Source: UBA11986 sp963734955
Lineage (GTDB): Bacteria; Bacteroidota; Ignavibacteria; UBA10030; UBA6906
Direction of reading: 5' to 3'
NCBI GenBank assembly: GCA_963734955.1
Contig: CAVTJO010000011.1
Location: 434,001-498,000, forward strand
DNA length: 64,000 nt
Position 1 is the first letter of the stretch. Each line of letters starts with the position of its first letter. The notes beneath the pieces were generated by a model, which searched no databases, was not told the origin of the DNA, and was given only the letters and a program-made list of their open reading frames with translations. Made by a program: the position numbers and the translations under genes. Positions 6,834 to 16,230 of this stretch are shown here, one piece after another.

Positions 6834-8192
6834 TTATTCTTGAGGGATTCCCAGTTCCTTGATTCGACGATAGAGTGTCGGGAGACTAATGCCGAGGACC
6901 TGCGAGGTTTGTTCTTTGTCGAATTGGTGCTTCCTTAAGACGCGTTCGATGTACGCCTTTTCAAGTTCATTCATCGCCTGCTGGAGTGGTTTATTGTCAT
7001 CGGGGAAGTCGGTTCGTGATGAGCTGCGGAAGAATTCAGGCAGGTCACCCATCGTGACGAACTCTCCTTTGCAGAAGATCATCGCCCGCTCGATGATGTT
7101 GCTGATTTCCCGCACTTCACCTTTCCAAGTGTGGTTCATCAGGGCGCGCATCACCTCCGCATCGATCCCCTTGACGTCCTTCCGGAGCTCTGCCCGATAC
7201 ATGTTGATGAAGTGTTCCACAAGCAGCGGGATGTCGTCTTTGCGCTCACTGAGCGGTGGCAGATGGATCTCCACGACGTTGAGACGATAATAGAGATCTT
7301 CCCTGAACCGTCCGTCTTCGACCTCCTTTTGAAGATCGCGGTTTGTCGTTGCGATAAAACGGGTATCGATGCCGAGCGGGGTGGACATTCCTACGGGAAT
7401 TATCTCGCGCTGCTCGATGGCGCGCAGGAGCCGGACCTGCAGATTGATCGGCATCTCACTCACCTCATCGAGAAAAAGCGTGCCGCCCTCCGCCGCCTTG
7501 AAGTATCCGATCTTGTCCGCAACGGCACCGGTGAAAGAACCGCGCTTGTGTCCGAAGAGCTCACTTTCGATCAGCGATTCAGGGATCGCCCCGCAGTTGA
7601 CTGCCACAAACGGCCTCTCGCGCCGGGGGCTATTGAAGTGGATGGACCGGGCGACCAGTTCTTTTCCTGTACCGCTTTTCCCTGTAATCAATACGGTTGA
7701 ATCTGTCACTGCAACAGTCATGATGGTATCAAACACCCGCTTCATTGCGGGGCTCTTGCCGATGATCGGCGACGAGTTGAACTCCCGCTGGATTTCCCGC
7801 CGGAGCAGCTGGTTTTCAACAGACAGCGACCGGGCATCAAGCAGTCGCTTCATCTTGATCAGCAGCTCGTCGAACTCCAGCGGCTTCAAAATGTAATCGC
7901 TGGCCCCGGCCCGCAATGCCGCAATGGCCGTTTCGAGGGACCCATACGCGGTAATGATGAGCACAACCGTTTGCGGGCTCACCTGCATCACCTTCTCCAG
8001 CAGCTCGATGCCTTTCATGACGGGCATCTCGATATCGGTGATGACGACATCAAATGGCTGCTCGCTGATCTTCTCAAATGCTATCTTGCCGTTGGGTGCC
8101 TCCTCAATTGTGTACCCCTCCTTCTTCAGTATGAAGGAGATCGAATCGCGGATGATCTGCTCGTCGTCGACAACCAATATGCGATGCGGCAT
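6834..8192 (-). CDS. Sigma-54-dependent response regulator (NtrC/AtoC type)
   Basis: A 452-residue regulator with an N-terminal receiver (phospho-acceptor Asp53 in 'VVITDIEMP', Lys in 'DYILKPLEF'), a central AAA+ sigma-54 interaction domain (Walker A 'GKSGTGKE', Walker B 'GGTLFLDEVSE', and the sigma-54-contacting loop as 'GSFTGA', a common variant of GAFTGA), and a C-terminal Fis-type helix-turn-helix ('QTSQVLGISLPTLYRRIKEL'). It should remodel sigma-54 RNA polymerase when phosphorylated by the kinase encoded 12 bases upstream. A candidate sigma-54 promoter lies just downstream, before the usp operon, making that operon a likely target (inference). Confidence 0.95.
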   Translation of the reverse strand: MPHRILVVDDEQIIRDSISFILKKEGYTIEEAPNGKIAFEKISEQPFDVVITDIEMPVMKGIELLEKVMQVSPQTVVLIITAYGSLETAIAALRAGASDYILKPLEFDELLIKMKRLLDARSLSVENQLLRREIQREFNSSPIIGKSPAMKRVFDTIMTVAVTDSTVLITGKSGTGKELVARSIHFNSPRRERPFVAVNCGAIPESLIESELFGHKRGSFTGAVADKIGYFKAAEGGTLFLDEVSEMPINLQVRLLRAIEQREIIPVGMSTPLGIDTRFIATTNRDLQKEVEDGRFREDLYYRLNVVEIHLPPLSERKDDIPLLVEHFINMYRAELRKDVKGIDAEVMRALMNHTWKGEVREISNIIERAMIFCKGEFVTMGDLPEFFRSSSRTDFPDDNKPLQQAMNELEKAYIERVLRKHQFDKEQTSQVLGISLPTLYRRIKELGIPQE

Positions 8193-8204
8193 GGCAGTGA
8201 TGGA

Positions 8205-9674
8205 TTAGTAGTCAGATTGGAGGGGAAGGAGGATCGCAAAGGAGGAGCCGGCACCCACACGGCTTTCAACACGAATCTCACCGTGGAAACTTTTGACGAT
8301 CCCGTAACTCACCCATAACCCGAGTCCGGTTCCCTCGCCAACGCCCTTCGTCGTGAAAAACGGCTCAAAGATCTTCTCCACCTGTTCCTCCGACATTCCC
8401 TTTCCGTTATCTTCAATGGTCACCCCCACATGGTCACCATCAACTCGCGACGATACTGTGACCCTGCCTTCCCGTTGCTCTTTCTGCTGGATGTCGTACA
8501 CCGCATCAACGGCGTTGATGAGAACATTGATGAACACTTGCTCGACCTGATCGGGGACAAGGTGGATCGATGGCAACGCCGCGTCAAGCTGGAGGTCAAA
8601 GTGAATCGCTTTTGACTTCTTCCCTACGCGCACAATTTCCACTGCCTGGCGAATGCTCTTGTTGATGTCGGTGAGCTGCACTTCATAGGTGGAGGGGCGG
8701 GAAAAGTCCACAAGGTCGCGTATGATCTTGGAGATGCGAGTTACCTGATGCTTGATCAACTCGAGCTTCTCCTTGGTGAAGTCATCGTCCGACGTTCGTT
8801 GCACCACCTGCACGAGCGAGGAAATGGAGGTAAGAGGGTTGCCCACCTCATGGGCAATACCTGCCGCAAGGGTGCCGATGCTCTCCATTTTTTGCGCCTG
8901 GAACAACTGGTGTTCGAGGCGTCGCTGGTCCGTGATGTCGCGATGCACTCCGAAGTATCCCACAATCTCTCCTGACCGGTCGACGACTGGCGAAATGAGC
9001 AGATGGGTGAGAAACGGCTCTCCACTCCTTCGTTTGTTTTCCACTTCCCCCACCCACACATTCCCGGATCTGATGGTACTCCACATATTCTCCCAGAAGC
9101 TTCTCGGATGCTTCCCGCTGCCAAACACATTCGGGTTCCTTCCGAGAATCTCGTCTTTTGAATAGCCGCTTGCCCGCTCAAATGCCGGGTTGACGTAGAT
9201 GATCTTTCCCTCAACATCCGTGATTTCGAGCGGGTTCAATGTATAGTGAGCGACGTTCGAGAACCTGAGAAGGTCAATCTCCTTTCGTTTTTCTTCCGAG
9301 ATGTCGCGCACGATTACCAGACACAGGAGATCTGTCGCTCCATCCACGGGAGCACACATGGAAAACGAAACTTCAATGTCATGGGGCCCGTCCGGAAGCT
9401 GGAGAACAAGATTGCAGCATTGTCTCCTGTTGTCGGCGAAACAACGTGTGAGTGCCGCAGAATACTCCGGACCCGAAGCAGGATCAAGAAATGAAATCAA
9501 TTGCTTGCCAACCAGGCCCGTCCTCGGCTGTTGAAGGTAGCTCCCGGCAATCCCGTTGGCGGCAACAATGATGCCTTGACGGGTCAGCACAAAGCAGGAA
9601 TCGCCCAGAGCTTCGAGAATGGGGAAAGCCGGCAGAGATTCGGGCAGTTGGGTCTTCAGTTGTTTATCGAGCAT
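8205..9674 (-). CDS. PAS-domain sensor histidine kinase
   Basis: About 489 residues with no membrane segment, hence a cytosolic sensor. Two PAS domains come first (roughly residues 20-130 and 140-255; the second has 'ITDVEGKIIYVNPAFERASGYSKDEILGRNP' style sequence and a PAC tail), then a HisKA dimerisation helix with the phospho-His in 'AGIAHEVGNPLTS' and an HATPase domain with N box 'INAVDAVYD', 'DNGKGM' and 'GTGLGLWVSYGIV'. The frame is open upstream to a TTG at 9731; the ATG at 9674 is preferred though its ribosome site is weak. It pairs with the NtrC-type regulator 12 bases downstream. Confidence 0.92.
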   Translation of the reverse strand: MLDKQLKTQLPESLPAFPILEALGDSCFVLTRQGIIVAANGIAGSYLQQPRTGLVGKQLISFLDPASGPEYSAALTRCFADNRRQCCNLVLQLPDGPHDIEVSFSMCAPVDGATDLLCLVIVRDISEEKRKEIDLLRFSNVAHYTLNPLEITDVEGKIIYVNPAFERASGYSKDEILGRNPNVFGSGKHPRSFWENMWSTIRSGNVWVGEVENKRRSGEPFLTHLLISPVVDRSGEIVGYFGVHRDITDQRRLEHQLFQAQKMESIGTLAAGIAHEVGNPLTSISSLVQVVQRTSDDDFTKEKLELIKHQVTRISKIIRDLVDFSRPSTYEVQLTDINKSIRQAVEIVRVGKKSKAIHFDLQLDAALPSIHLVPDQVEQVFINVLINAVDAVYDIQQKEQREGRVTVSSRVDGDHVGVTIEDNGKGMSEEQVEKIFEPFFTTKGVGEGTGLGLWVSYGIVKSFHGEIRVESRVGAGSSFAILLPLQSDY

Positions 9675-9817
9675 TTGCCTGTGGGAATTCTTTTCTGTGC
9701 AAAATCTACGGTTTCTAAGGAACGAATACAAGGCTTCCGTGCGCCGCGAGAACTTTGTCGCTGATTTGAGTGTTGGAATGGTATGACACGGGTTTGAATT
9801 CTTGGAAGGAGGGCATC

Positions 9818-10727
9818 ATGGACACACCAATTACCGGCAGGGGATATATCCATCCCGAAGTGCTTGTTTCAACCGCGTGGGTCGACGAGCATCTCGATGA
9901 CACCGGGATACGCCTTATTGAATCGAATGAAGATACATTGCTGTTCGCTTCGGGTCATATTCGCGAACGCGGCCCACGTGGATTGGACCACCGACCTGAA
10001 CGATCAGATCCGCAGGGATTATATTCCGCGAGCAGCCTTCGAAGCGTTGATGTCACGGCTCGGCATCACTCCGGAAACAACCGTTGTCTTTTACGGTGAT
10101 AAGAACAATTGGTGGGCATGTTATGCATTCTGGGTGTTCCAGTTGTTTGGCCATAGAAACGCAAAAGTGATGGATGGGGGAAGATTAAAGTGGGAGAAGG
10201 AAGGGCGCAAATTCACGCGGGAGTTGGTTCCGTTCCCGGCAAGCACATACCATGCCCATCAACGGGATGACACAAAAATACGAGCCCTCCGGGATCACGT
10301 GATGAAACACATCGAGCGCAACCAGCCGCTCATTGATGTTCGCAGCCCCGAAGAGTATACCGGCGAACGACTCCACATGCCAAACTATCCGAACGAAGGT
10401 GCGCTGCGGGGAGGACACATCCCCGGCGCAAAGAACGTTCCCTGGTCACGCGCGGTGAACACCGACGACGGCACATTCAAGACAGCAGAGGAACTTGCAT
10501 CCATTTATATCACCGAACAGGGATTACGGCGCGACAACCATGTCATCGCATACTGCCGGATCGGCGAGCGAAGCAGCCACACATGGTTCGTGCTGACGTA
10601 CCTGCTCGGATTCAACAGCGTCAGGAATTACGATGGAAGCTGGACTGAGTGGGGGAACATGGTCAATGTCCCTATAGAGCGCGAGGCTCCGCAGCATACG
10701 CCCGCGCAGGTGAGAACCCGTGCTTGA
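9818..10727 (+). pseudogene. Thiosulfate/mercaptopyruvate sulfurtransferase (two rhodanese domains), broken by one frameshift
   Basis: The ATG at 9818 follows GGAAGGAGGG and the first frame reads well ('HPEVLVSTAWVDEHL', 'RLIESNEDTLLFASGHI') up to base 9961; the next frame continues the same protein from 'HVDWTTDLND' at 9975 to the stop at 10727. The 13 bases in between (9962-9974) stand where 12 are expected, so one extra base separates the frames. The C-terminal domain retains the active-site loop 'CRIGERS' (Cys codon at 10554). Intact, the protein would be about 302 residues and move sulfur from thiosulfate or 3-mercaptopyruvate to an acceptor. sufE overlaps its end, matching a sulfur-transfer role. 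Either a sequencing error or a recent mutation. Confidence 0.88.
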
Positions 10728-11175
10728 TTTCACTTCGTATCCTCCCAGGCTTGCTGATATACTCAAGCAGTTCGAGTCTGTCACAGACGAAGACGGGCGT
10801 GTGGATCTGCTGCTGAGGTATGCCGAACAATTTCAGGAAGTCCCACCCTCAATTGCCGCACGACCTTTCGATGTGGGTCATCGGGTTCAGTTCTGTGAAT
10901 CGGAGGCATACGTGTGGTCGGTCGAACAGCCTGATCATACGCTGAAGTTCTACTTCGCCGTGGAGAATCCATCCGGCGTGTCTGCCAAGGCACTGGCCAC
11001 CGTTCTGGACAAAGGATTGTCGGGCGCTCTTCCCGCCCAGGCGGCACAGATATCTGAAGATATCGTCTCCCGAATCTTTCGCCAGAATATCTCGATGGGA
11101 AAAGGGATGGGGCTAATGTCACTTGTACAAACTGTCAGAGCCATCGCCAAAAGCTACATGGGAGAACCCGCCTGA
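10720..11175 (+). CDS. sufE: SufE-family sulfur acceptor protein
   Basis: A 151-residue SufE-family protein. The sulfur-accepting Cys is residue 59 in 'VQFCESEAYVW', in the place of the family's C-[QE]-S-x-V-W motif, and 'FYFAVENPSGVSAKALATVL' and 'ISMGKGMGL' are further conserved parts. SufE takes persulfide sulfur from a cysteine desulfurase; here the partner may be the upstream sulfurtransferase, whose stop it overlaps by 8 bases. The start is a GTG at 10720 with AGGTGAG in front. No sufS/sufBCD lies in the window. It ends 3 bases before a convergent gene. Confidence 0.9.
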   Translation: MLDFTSYPPRLADILKQFESVTDEDGRVDLLLRYAEQFQEVPPSIAARPFDVGHRVQFCESEAYVWSVEQPDHTLKFYFAVENPSGVSAKALATVLDKGLSGALPAQAAQISEDIVSRIFRQNISMGKGMGLMSLVQTVRAIAKSYMGEPA

Positions 11176-11178
11176 TCG

Positions 11179-12516
11179 CTACTTCAGCACCACCATTCTC
11201 CGTGTCGTAACGAAGTTCGCCGCGCGAAGTTGATAGTAGTATACTCCGCTGGCGAGTCCGGAGGCATTCATCGTGACAGCATGGGGTCCCCCGCTTTCCC
11301 ATCCTGCAACCAGAGAGCGCACTTCCCTTCCCGAGAGGTCATAGACCGTCAGCAGAACATCCGAATCTGAGCCGATCCCGAATTGAATTATTGTGGTGGG
11401 ATTGAACGGATTGGGGAAGTTCTGCTCGAGAGAGAAGGTCCGTGGAGCAACGTACACCTCCTTCACGTTTGTTGCAGATGTGTACGTGAGAACGACCCTT
11501 GCAGCGATCCGGACTGTGTCGTTCCCTGACACTACTCTCGCGCCAATCGTGTCCGTTCCCGCAGTGAGTGGTGACGTGATTGTCGCGGCATATGTTCCAT
11601 TCCCAAGATCGGTCACAGCACTCAGCCCCCCCGCACCGGTGTGATTCAGCAGTACAGCGCGTCCAGCCGGTAGCAGCGTATCAGAATTATTCCGGGGAAT
11701 GATGGTGAGAACAGCCTGCGAAGCACCATCTGCGGCAAGGGTATCCCTGTCGAGGAGAAGTCCCGAGAGAAAGGGATCGACTCTTGTCCTGAGCGAATCC
11801 TTCCATGCGTTAAACACAAGATGAAGAACGTCGATCGGATCCGTCCCGCTCGGGGTATCGGGCACAATCCTCAACAGGTAAGGTGTGGTGCCATCACCAA
11901 TCCGGACCACCTTGATGAACGATGATTCTGTTGAGGTATTACGCACGGCGCACCGCGTATCAGCCCCGATAATCTTCGCGGCCTCCAGTGCAGCCATCAG
12001 CCTGTCGGCCAGCGGACCGGGAGTGCTCAGGTAGACATTCGTGATGGTGTCAATGATCATCCGGCCAAGAAGAATATTCCCTTGCACTGAATATCCCGGG
12101 CCCGTTGCATGGCCCTTATAGTTCTGACAGTTCACCCCTGTGTACGCGGCACTCAAGCCTCGCCGCGTGAGGTCAACCACTCCGTACTGACGGACTGTCG
12201 GGTTCCCCTGAGCATCGTGCGTCGCCATCCAGTCGATAATCTCCTGTGGCGATTTGCCGAGGAGCATTTGCTGATGGGCGGTCTGTTGATTTGATTGCAG
12301 CCACGATGCCTGGGTGTGAATCGCACCAACTCCCTCGATCACATCACTGATAATGTATGCGCCGACACCGTTGATGGCACTGACACAGGAAGCACCTGCA
12401 CTACCAATCTCACCGGTGACTGTGTCAACCGCGACGATCGAGAAGGTATCTTGCCCCAACACCGCCATGGGGAGCGCAAACACCACGGCAAAAAAAGAGA
12501 GTATCGTTCGAGCCAT
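11179..12516 (-). CDS. Secreted DUF1028 (Ntn-hydrolase-like) protein with Ig-like domain and T9SS sorting domain
   Basis: 445 residues: a signal peptide (about 1-21, ending 'VLGQ'), a DUF1028 domain (about 23-230; 'TFSIVAVDTVTGEIGSAGAS', 'NILLGRMI'), an invasin-like Ig domain (about 255-345; 'DTLAADGASQAVLTI', 'YAATITSP') and a C-terminal type IX secretion domain (about 365-445) with 'LEQNFPNPFNPTTII' and final 'RRMVVLK'. DUF1028 proteins resemble Ntn-fold hydrolases of uncertain activity and are often periplasmic; fusion to a T9SS tail puts this one on the cell surface or outside. GAGGTGA precedes the start. It is monocistronic and convergent with sufE. Confidence 0.9.
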   Translation of the reverse strand: MARTILSFFAVVFALPMAVLGQDTFSIVAVDTVTGEIGSAGASCVSAINGVGAYIISDVIEGVGAIHTQASWLQSNQQTAHQQMLLGKSPQEIIDWMATHDAQGNPTVRQYGVVDLTRRGLSAAYTGVNCQNYKGHATGPGYSVQGNILLGRMIIDTITNVYLSTPGPLADRLMAALEAAKIIGADTRCAVRNTSTESSFIKVVRIGDGTTPYLLRIVPDTPSGTDPIDVLHLVFNAWKDSLRTRVDPFLSGLLLDRDTLAADGASQAVLTIIPRNNSDTLLPAGRAVLLNHTGAGGLSAVTDLGNGTYAATITSPLTAGTDTIGARVVSGNDTVRIAARVVLTYTSATNVKEVYVAPRTFSLEQNFPNPFNPTTIIQFGIGSDSDVLLTVYDLSGREVRSLVAGWESGGPHAVTMNASGLASGVYYYQLRAANFVTTRRMVVLK

Positions 12517-12666
12517 TCGTCACCTCATAGGAAGTCAATACAGACCAGCATAAGTGAAAAACCAACGCAAATCAAGCTCTCGTTCATTTGTTTTGAGCGG
12601 ACTTTACGATTTCTTGACTTGTTTTCGCCGTCCAGCGTAGCGATATTGTGAGGACAACAAATTCAA

Positions 12667-14883
12667 GTGATGAAGGCTGAGAAACCAGAAAAACCGGTCG
12701 AGGAGCAGACTTCGCGAGGTGAACCAAAGAAAAGGGTTCGTCGCAAACGCAAAATGCGGTCTGCCGACGAGGGAAAAGCCTCGTCGATTACTCTCGACCC
12801 GTCACTCTATATTAACCGCGAGCTGAGTTGGCTGGAGTTCAATAACCGGGTATTGGAAGAGGCCCAGGACGAGCGGCATCCTCTGCTGGAGCGGGCGAAA
12901 TTTCTTTCCATCGTCAGCTCAAACCTCGACGAGTTCTTCATGATCAGGGTGGCCGCGATCAAGGAACAGATCCTTGCCGATGTCGTCGAGTATTCTCCCG
13001 ATGGTCGAACACCCATCGAGCAGATCAAGGAAATCCATGCCAGTGTGGTCCGGATGGTGAAACGCATGAGCGAGTGTTTCTGGAATGATCTTCATCCGAA
13101 ACTCAAGAGTGCAGGCATTCATCTGCTGAAAATGAACGAATTGACCCCGACCGACCGACAGATGCTTGCAGAGTATTTCTCCCGCGAGATCTTTCCGGTT
13201 CTGACTCCGCTGGCGTTCGATCCGGGACATCCCTTCCCTTATATCTCAAATCTCAGCCTGAGTCTTGCGGTCGTCGTGACGGCACCAAACGGAGAAGAAC
13301 GGTTTGCGCGCGTCAAGGTGCCCGACGTATTACCGAGACTCATTGAGATTCCTGCTTCGACGGGAGCGACCAGGGAATCCCGATTCGTCTGGCTGGAGGA
13401 CCTCATTTCTGAGAACCTCGGCATGTTGTTCTCCGGAATGATGGTGAAAGAGTCGTACGCGTTCAGGGTCACACGCAACGCGGACATTGAGATTGAAGAG
13501 GATGAAGCGGAGGATTTGATTCGCTCGATTGCGGAATCTCTTCGGTTGAGGCGTTTTGGATCCGTTGTTCGCGTCGGAATCCAGAATACCATGCCGCCCC
13601 GCATCAGGGATATTCTCATTGAGAACCTCGAGGTCACCCAGGACGATGTCTACCCCCTCAATCCACCACTTGGATTGAGCCACCTCATGGCCTTGATGAA
13701 ACTGCCGCGGCCCGACCTCAAGGATCCGGTGTATTATCCGGCACCGCTGCAAGCCGATGAGGAGAGCGAAGATATGTTCACGCTCATCAGGCGCGGTGAC
13801 ATCATTCTTGATCACCCCTACGATTCATTCAACCCTGTGGTCCAGTTCATCAAGTCGGCTGCAAACGACCCCAGTGTCCTTGCCATTAAGCAGACGCTTT
13901 ACAGGATAGGAAAGGAATCGCCGCTCGTACCGTTACTGATTCAGGCATCCGAGGAGGGGAAACAGGTCGCTGTCCTTGTCGAGCTGAAAGCGAGGTTTGA
14001 CGAAGAGAAGAACATCGAGTGGGCGAAGAAACTCGAACACGCTGGTGTACATGTAGTCTATGGCTTGATGGGGTTGAAGACTCACGCCAAGATGGCGCTT
14101 GTCGTCCGAAAGGAGCAGGATGGGTTGAGGCGCTATGTCCATTTGGGGACCGGGAACTACAATCCTGTGACGGCGAAGGTGTACACGGATCTGAGCTTCT
14201 TCACGTGTCGGGAGGATATCACCAATGATGCAACAGAGGTGTTCAACTACCTCACCGGCTACTCAAACAGAAACGAGTATAGCAAGCTTATTGTCGCGCC
14301 AATCAACATGCGCGAAAACATCACGGCACTGATCATCAGGGAGATTGGACACGCAAAAGCCGGCAAGCACGCTGAGATCATCTTCAAGATCAATGCGCTT
14401 ACAGACCTCCAGATGATTGAGGTACTCTACGAAGCGTCGAAAGCCGGTGTGAAGGTCGTTCTGATTGTGAGGGGAATTTGCAGCCTACGCCCCGGTGTCA
14501 AGGGTGTGAGTGAGAATATCAGCGTCCGCAGCATTGTGGGGCGCTTTCTCGAGCACAGCCGCGTGTTCCATTTCCTTAACGACGGCAGCCCGGATCTCTA
14601 CCTCAGTAGCGCCGATCTGATGGGGCGCAATCTCGACAGACGTGTGGAACTGATGTTTCCTGTCGAGGATCTGTATTGGAAGGAAATCATCAAGCGTGAG
14701 GTACTGGACAGCGCGCTCCGTGACAATGTCCGGGCACGAGCGTTAACTGCCGAAGGAGTCTACGTCCGCGTCCAGCCGACAAACGGCGAACAACAAGTAG
14801 AAGCGCAATTCTCCACTCTGCAAACACGCATCAGGCAGCAGGCCAGGCCTACACCTCGTGAGGCCGCCGAGAAGTTACCGTAG
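12667..14883 (+). CDS. ppk1: Polyphosphate kinase 1
   Basis: A 738-residue PPK1, making polyphosphate from ATP. The N-terminal 'YINRELSWLEFNNRVLEEA', the FVI region 'NLDEFFMIRVAAIKEQ', and both catalytic histidines are present: His473 in 'LKTHAKMALV' (autophosphorylated) and His492 in 'YVHLGTGNYNP', 19 residues apart as in the E. coli enzyme. A basic N-terminal tail of about 35 residues (RRKRK) precedes the domain. Start is either GTG 12667 or the ATG at 12670; the only ribosome-like site, GAGG, is about 11 bases before the GTG. It stands alone, unlike in organisms where ppk and ppx are adjacent; here ppx is 47 kb away. Confidence 0.97.
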   Translation: MMKAEKPEKPVEEQTSRGEPKKRVRRKRKMRSADEGKASSITLDPSLYINRELSWLEFNNRVLEEAQDERHPLLERAKFLSIVSSNLDEFFMIRVAAIKEQILADVVEYSPDGRTPIEQIKEIHASVVRMVKRMSECFWNDLHPKLKSAGIHLLKMNELTPTDRQMLAEYFSREIFPVLTPLAFDPGHPFPYISNLSLSLAVVVTAPNGEERFARVKVPDVLPRLIEIPASTGATRESRFVWLEDLISENLGMLFSGMMVKESYAFRVTRNADIEIEEDEAEDLIRSIAESLRLRRFGSVVRVGIQNTMPPRIRDILIENLEVTQDDVYPLNPPLGLSHLMALMKLPRPDLKDPVYYPAPLQADEESEDMFTLIRRGDIILDHPYDSFNPVVQFIKSAANDPSVLAIKQTLYRIGKESPLVPLLIQASEEGKQVAVLVELKARFDEEKNIEWAKKLEHAGVHVVYGLMGLKTHAKMALVVRKEQDGLRRYVHLGTGNYNPVTAKVYTDLSFFTCREDITNDATEVFNYLTGYSNRNEYSKLIVAPINMRENITALIIREIGHAKAGKHAEIIFKINALTDLQMIEVLYEASKAGVKVVLIVRGICSLRPGVKGVSENISVRSIVGRFLEHSRVFHFLNDGSPDLYLSSADLMGRNLDRRVELMFPVEDLYWKEIIKREVLDSALRDNVRARALTAEGVYVRVQPTNGEQQVEAQFSTLQTRIRQQARPTPREAAEKLP

Positions 14884-14916
14884 ATCGTGTATCGACAAGG
14901 CTCCATCTTAAACCGT

Positions 14917-16230
14917 CTACGCCGCCTCCGACTTTACTTCATTTGTTCTGAGCCTTACACCAGCCCGCTTCAGCAATTCGGTCGGCAATTCCCCACCAGC
15001 AAAGATAAACACGTAATCATTCTGAAGGTTGTGAATGATCTTGTCTCCTTCCTGGACAAACACTACCTCAGGCTTGATCTCCACCACACCTGAGTTGAAG
15101 ATCGTCTTGACCTTGCCGGAGTTCATGACCTCACGAATGCGGGTCTCGTTCTTCTCCTTGAGCCGCACAAAGTCATCTTTCCGATAGCTTATTGTCACCG
15201 TATTCCCCCTTTGATTCGCAAGCCCGACTGCTGCTTCAATCGCGCTGTCACCTCCCCCCACCACAAGAATGTGTTTCTGGGTATAGGTTTCGGCTTCAAT
15301 TAGCCTATACATTACCTTGGGGAGTTCCTCTCCGGCGACTCCGAGTTTACGGGGGCTTCCCCTCCGGCCGATCGCAAGCAGAACTGTTCCCGCAACGAAC
15401 GTGGTTCCCTTTGCTTTCACCGTAAAGACTCCGTTCGTTTGATCGACGAGCTCGACTTTGTGCTGAGTAAGAATATTGATCGAAAATCTTCTAATAATGT
15501 CCTTCCAGATGCCGAGAAGTTCTTCCTTGGAAATTTCCGAGACCTTCAACTTGCCGTAGAGGGGAAGTTCAACCGGTGACGTCAGCACAAGTTTCTTCCG
15601 GGGATAGTGGAGAACTGTTCCCCCGATCTCATCCTGTTCAAGGACCACGTACCGGAGATTATTTGCCTTGCATGCAAGAGAAGCAGCAATACCCGCAGGC
15701 CCGGCGCCCACAATCACCACATCGTAACCGTTCGCCGGACCACGCCGGTTTTTCCGGGTAACATCAGCGATCGCCTTCAACCCCTGAGACACTGCATTTT
15801 TGACAAGCCCGACGCCGCCGAGCTCTCCAATGATATAGAGACCCTCAACGTTCGACTCATAATTGTCGTTGTACATCGGGATTTCCATCCCGTGTCGCGG
15901 AGCCCCGAATTGGAGCGTGATGCCACCCACCGGACACACGTCAACGCAAAGACTGTGACCTACACACCTTGTTCCGCTCACAATCACCGCGTGTCCACCC
16001 ACAATTCCAAGCACATCTTCCGGGCAAATCTTCACGCAGCTCGCGCATCCGATGCATGCTCCAATGTCAATCTTCGGATGAAGCGTCACGGGCTCGAGAA
16101 GGCCTGCCTTGACGTTCTTCTCGTATGTCTTTGCAGCATCCCGTTTGTGCCGGAGTACCTTCAGCCAGTACGGTACTGCAATAACTCCCAACAGGAATGC
16201 GAATATGATATACGTATACGCTGAGTCCAT
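14917..16230 (-). CDS. Membrane-anchored ferredoxin / FAD-NAD(P) oxidoreductase
   Basis: 437 residues: one N-terminal transmembrane helix (about 5-25), a two-cluster ferredoxin domain (about 50-105) and a thioredoxin-reductase-like flavoprotein domain (about 168-430) with two dinucleotide motifs, 'VVIVGAGPAG' (FAD) and 'ILVVGGGDSAIEAA' (NAD(P)). The first cluster has four Cys (59, 62, 65, 69); in the second, the expected second Cys is His92 ('CVGHSLCVDVCP'), so it may be a 3Fe-4S or His-ligated cluster. The redox-active CxxC of thioredoxin reductases is absent. Its ATG overlaps the stop of the beta-barrel gene (TGATG), making it the last gene of the cytochrome operon. A role passing electrons between NAD(P)H/ferredoxin and the membrane is inferred. 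Confidence 0.85.
   Translation of the reverse strand: MDSAYTYIIFAFLLGVIAVPYWLKVLRHKRDAAKTYEKNVKAGLLEPVTLHPKIDIGACIGCASCVKICPEDVLGIVGGHAVIVSGTRCVGHSLCVDVCPVGGITLQFGAPRHGMEIPMYNDNYESNVEGLYIIGELGGVGLVKNAVSQGLKAIADVTRKNRRGPANGYDVVIVGAGPAGIAASLACKANNLRYVVLEQDEIGGTVLHYPRKKLVLTSPVELPLYGKLKVSEISKEELLGIWKDIIRRFSINILTQHKVELVDQTNGVFTVKAKGTTFVAGTVLLAIGRRGSPRKLGVAGEELPKVMYRLIEAETYTQKHILVVGGGDSAIEAAVGLANQRGNTVTISYRKDDFVRLKEKNETRIREVMNSGKVKTIFNSGVVEIKPEVVFVQEGDKIIHNLQNDYVFIFAGGELPTELLKRAGVRLRTNEVKSEAA

Noticed and set aside
9773..9800. TGG...TTTGA element upstream of the sulfurtransferase as a sigma-54 promoter
   Set aside because: No GC at the -12 position with correct spacing; resemblance is only to the GG element.
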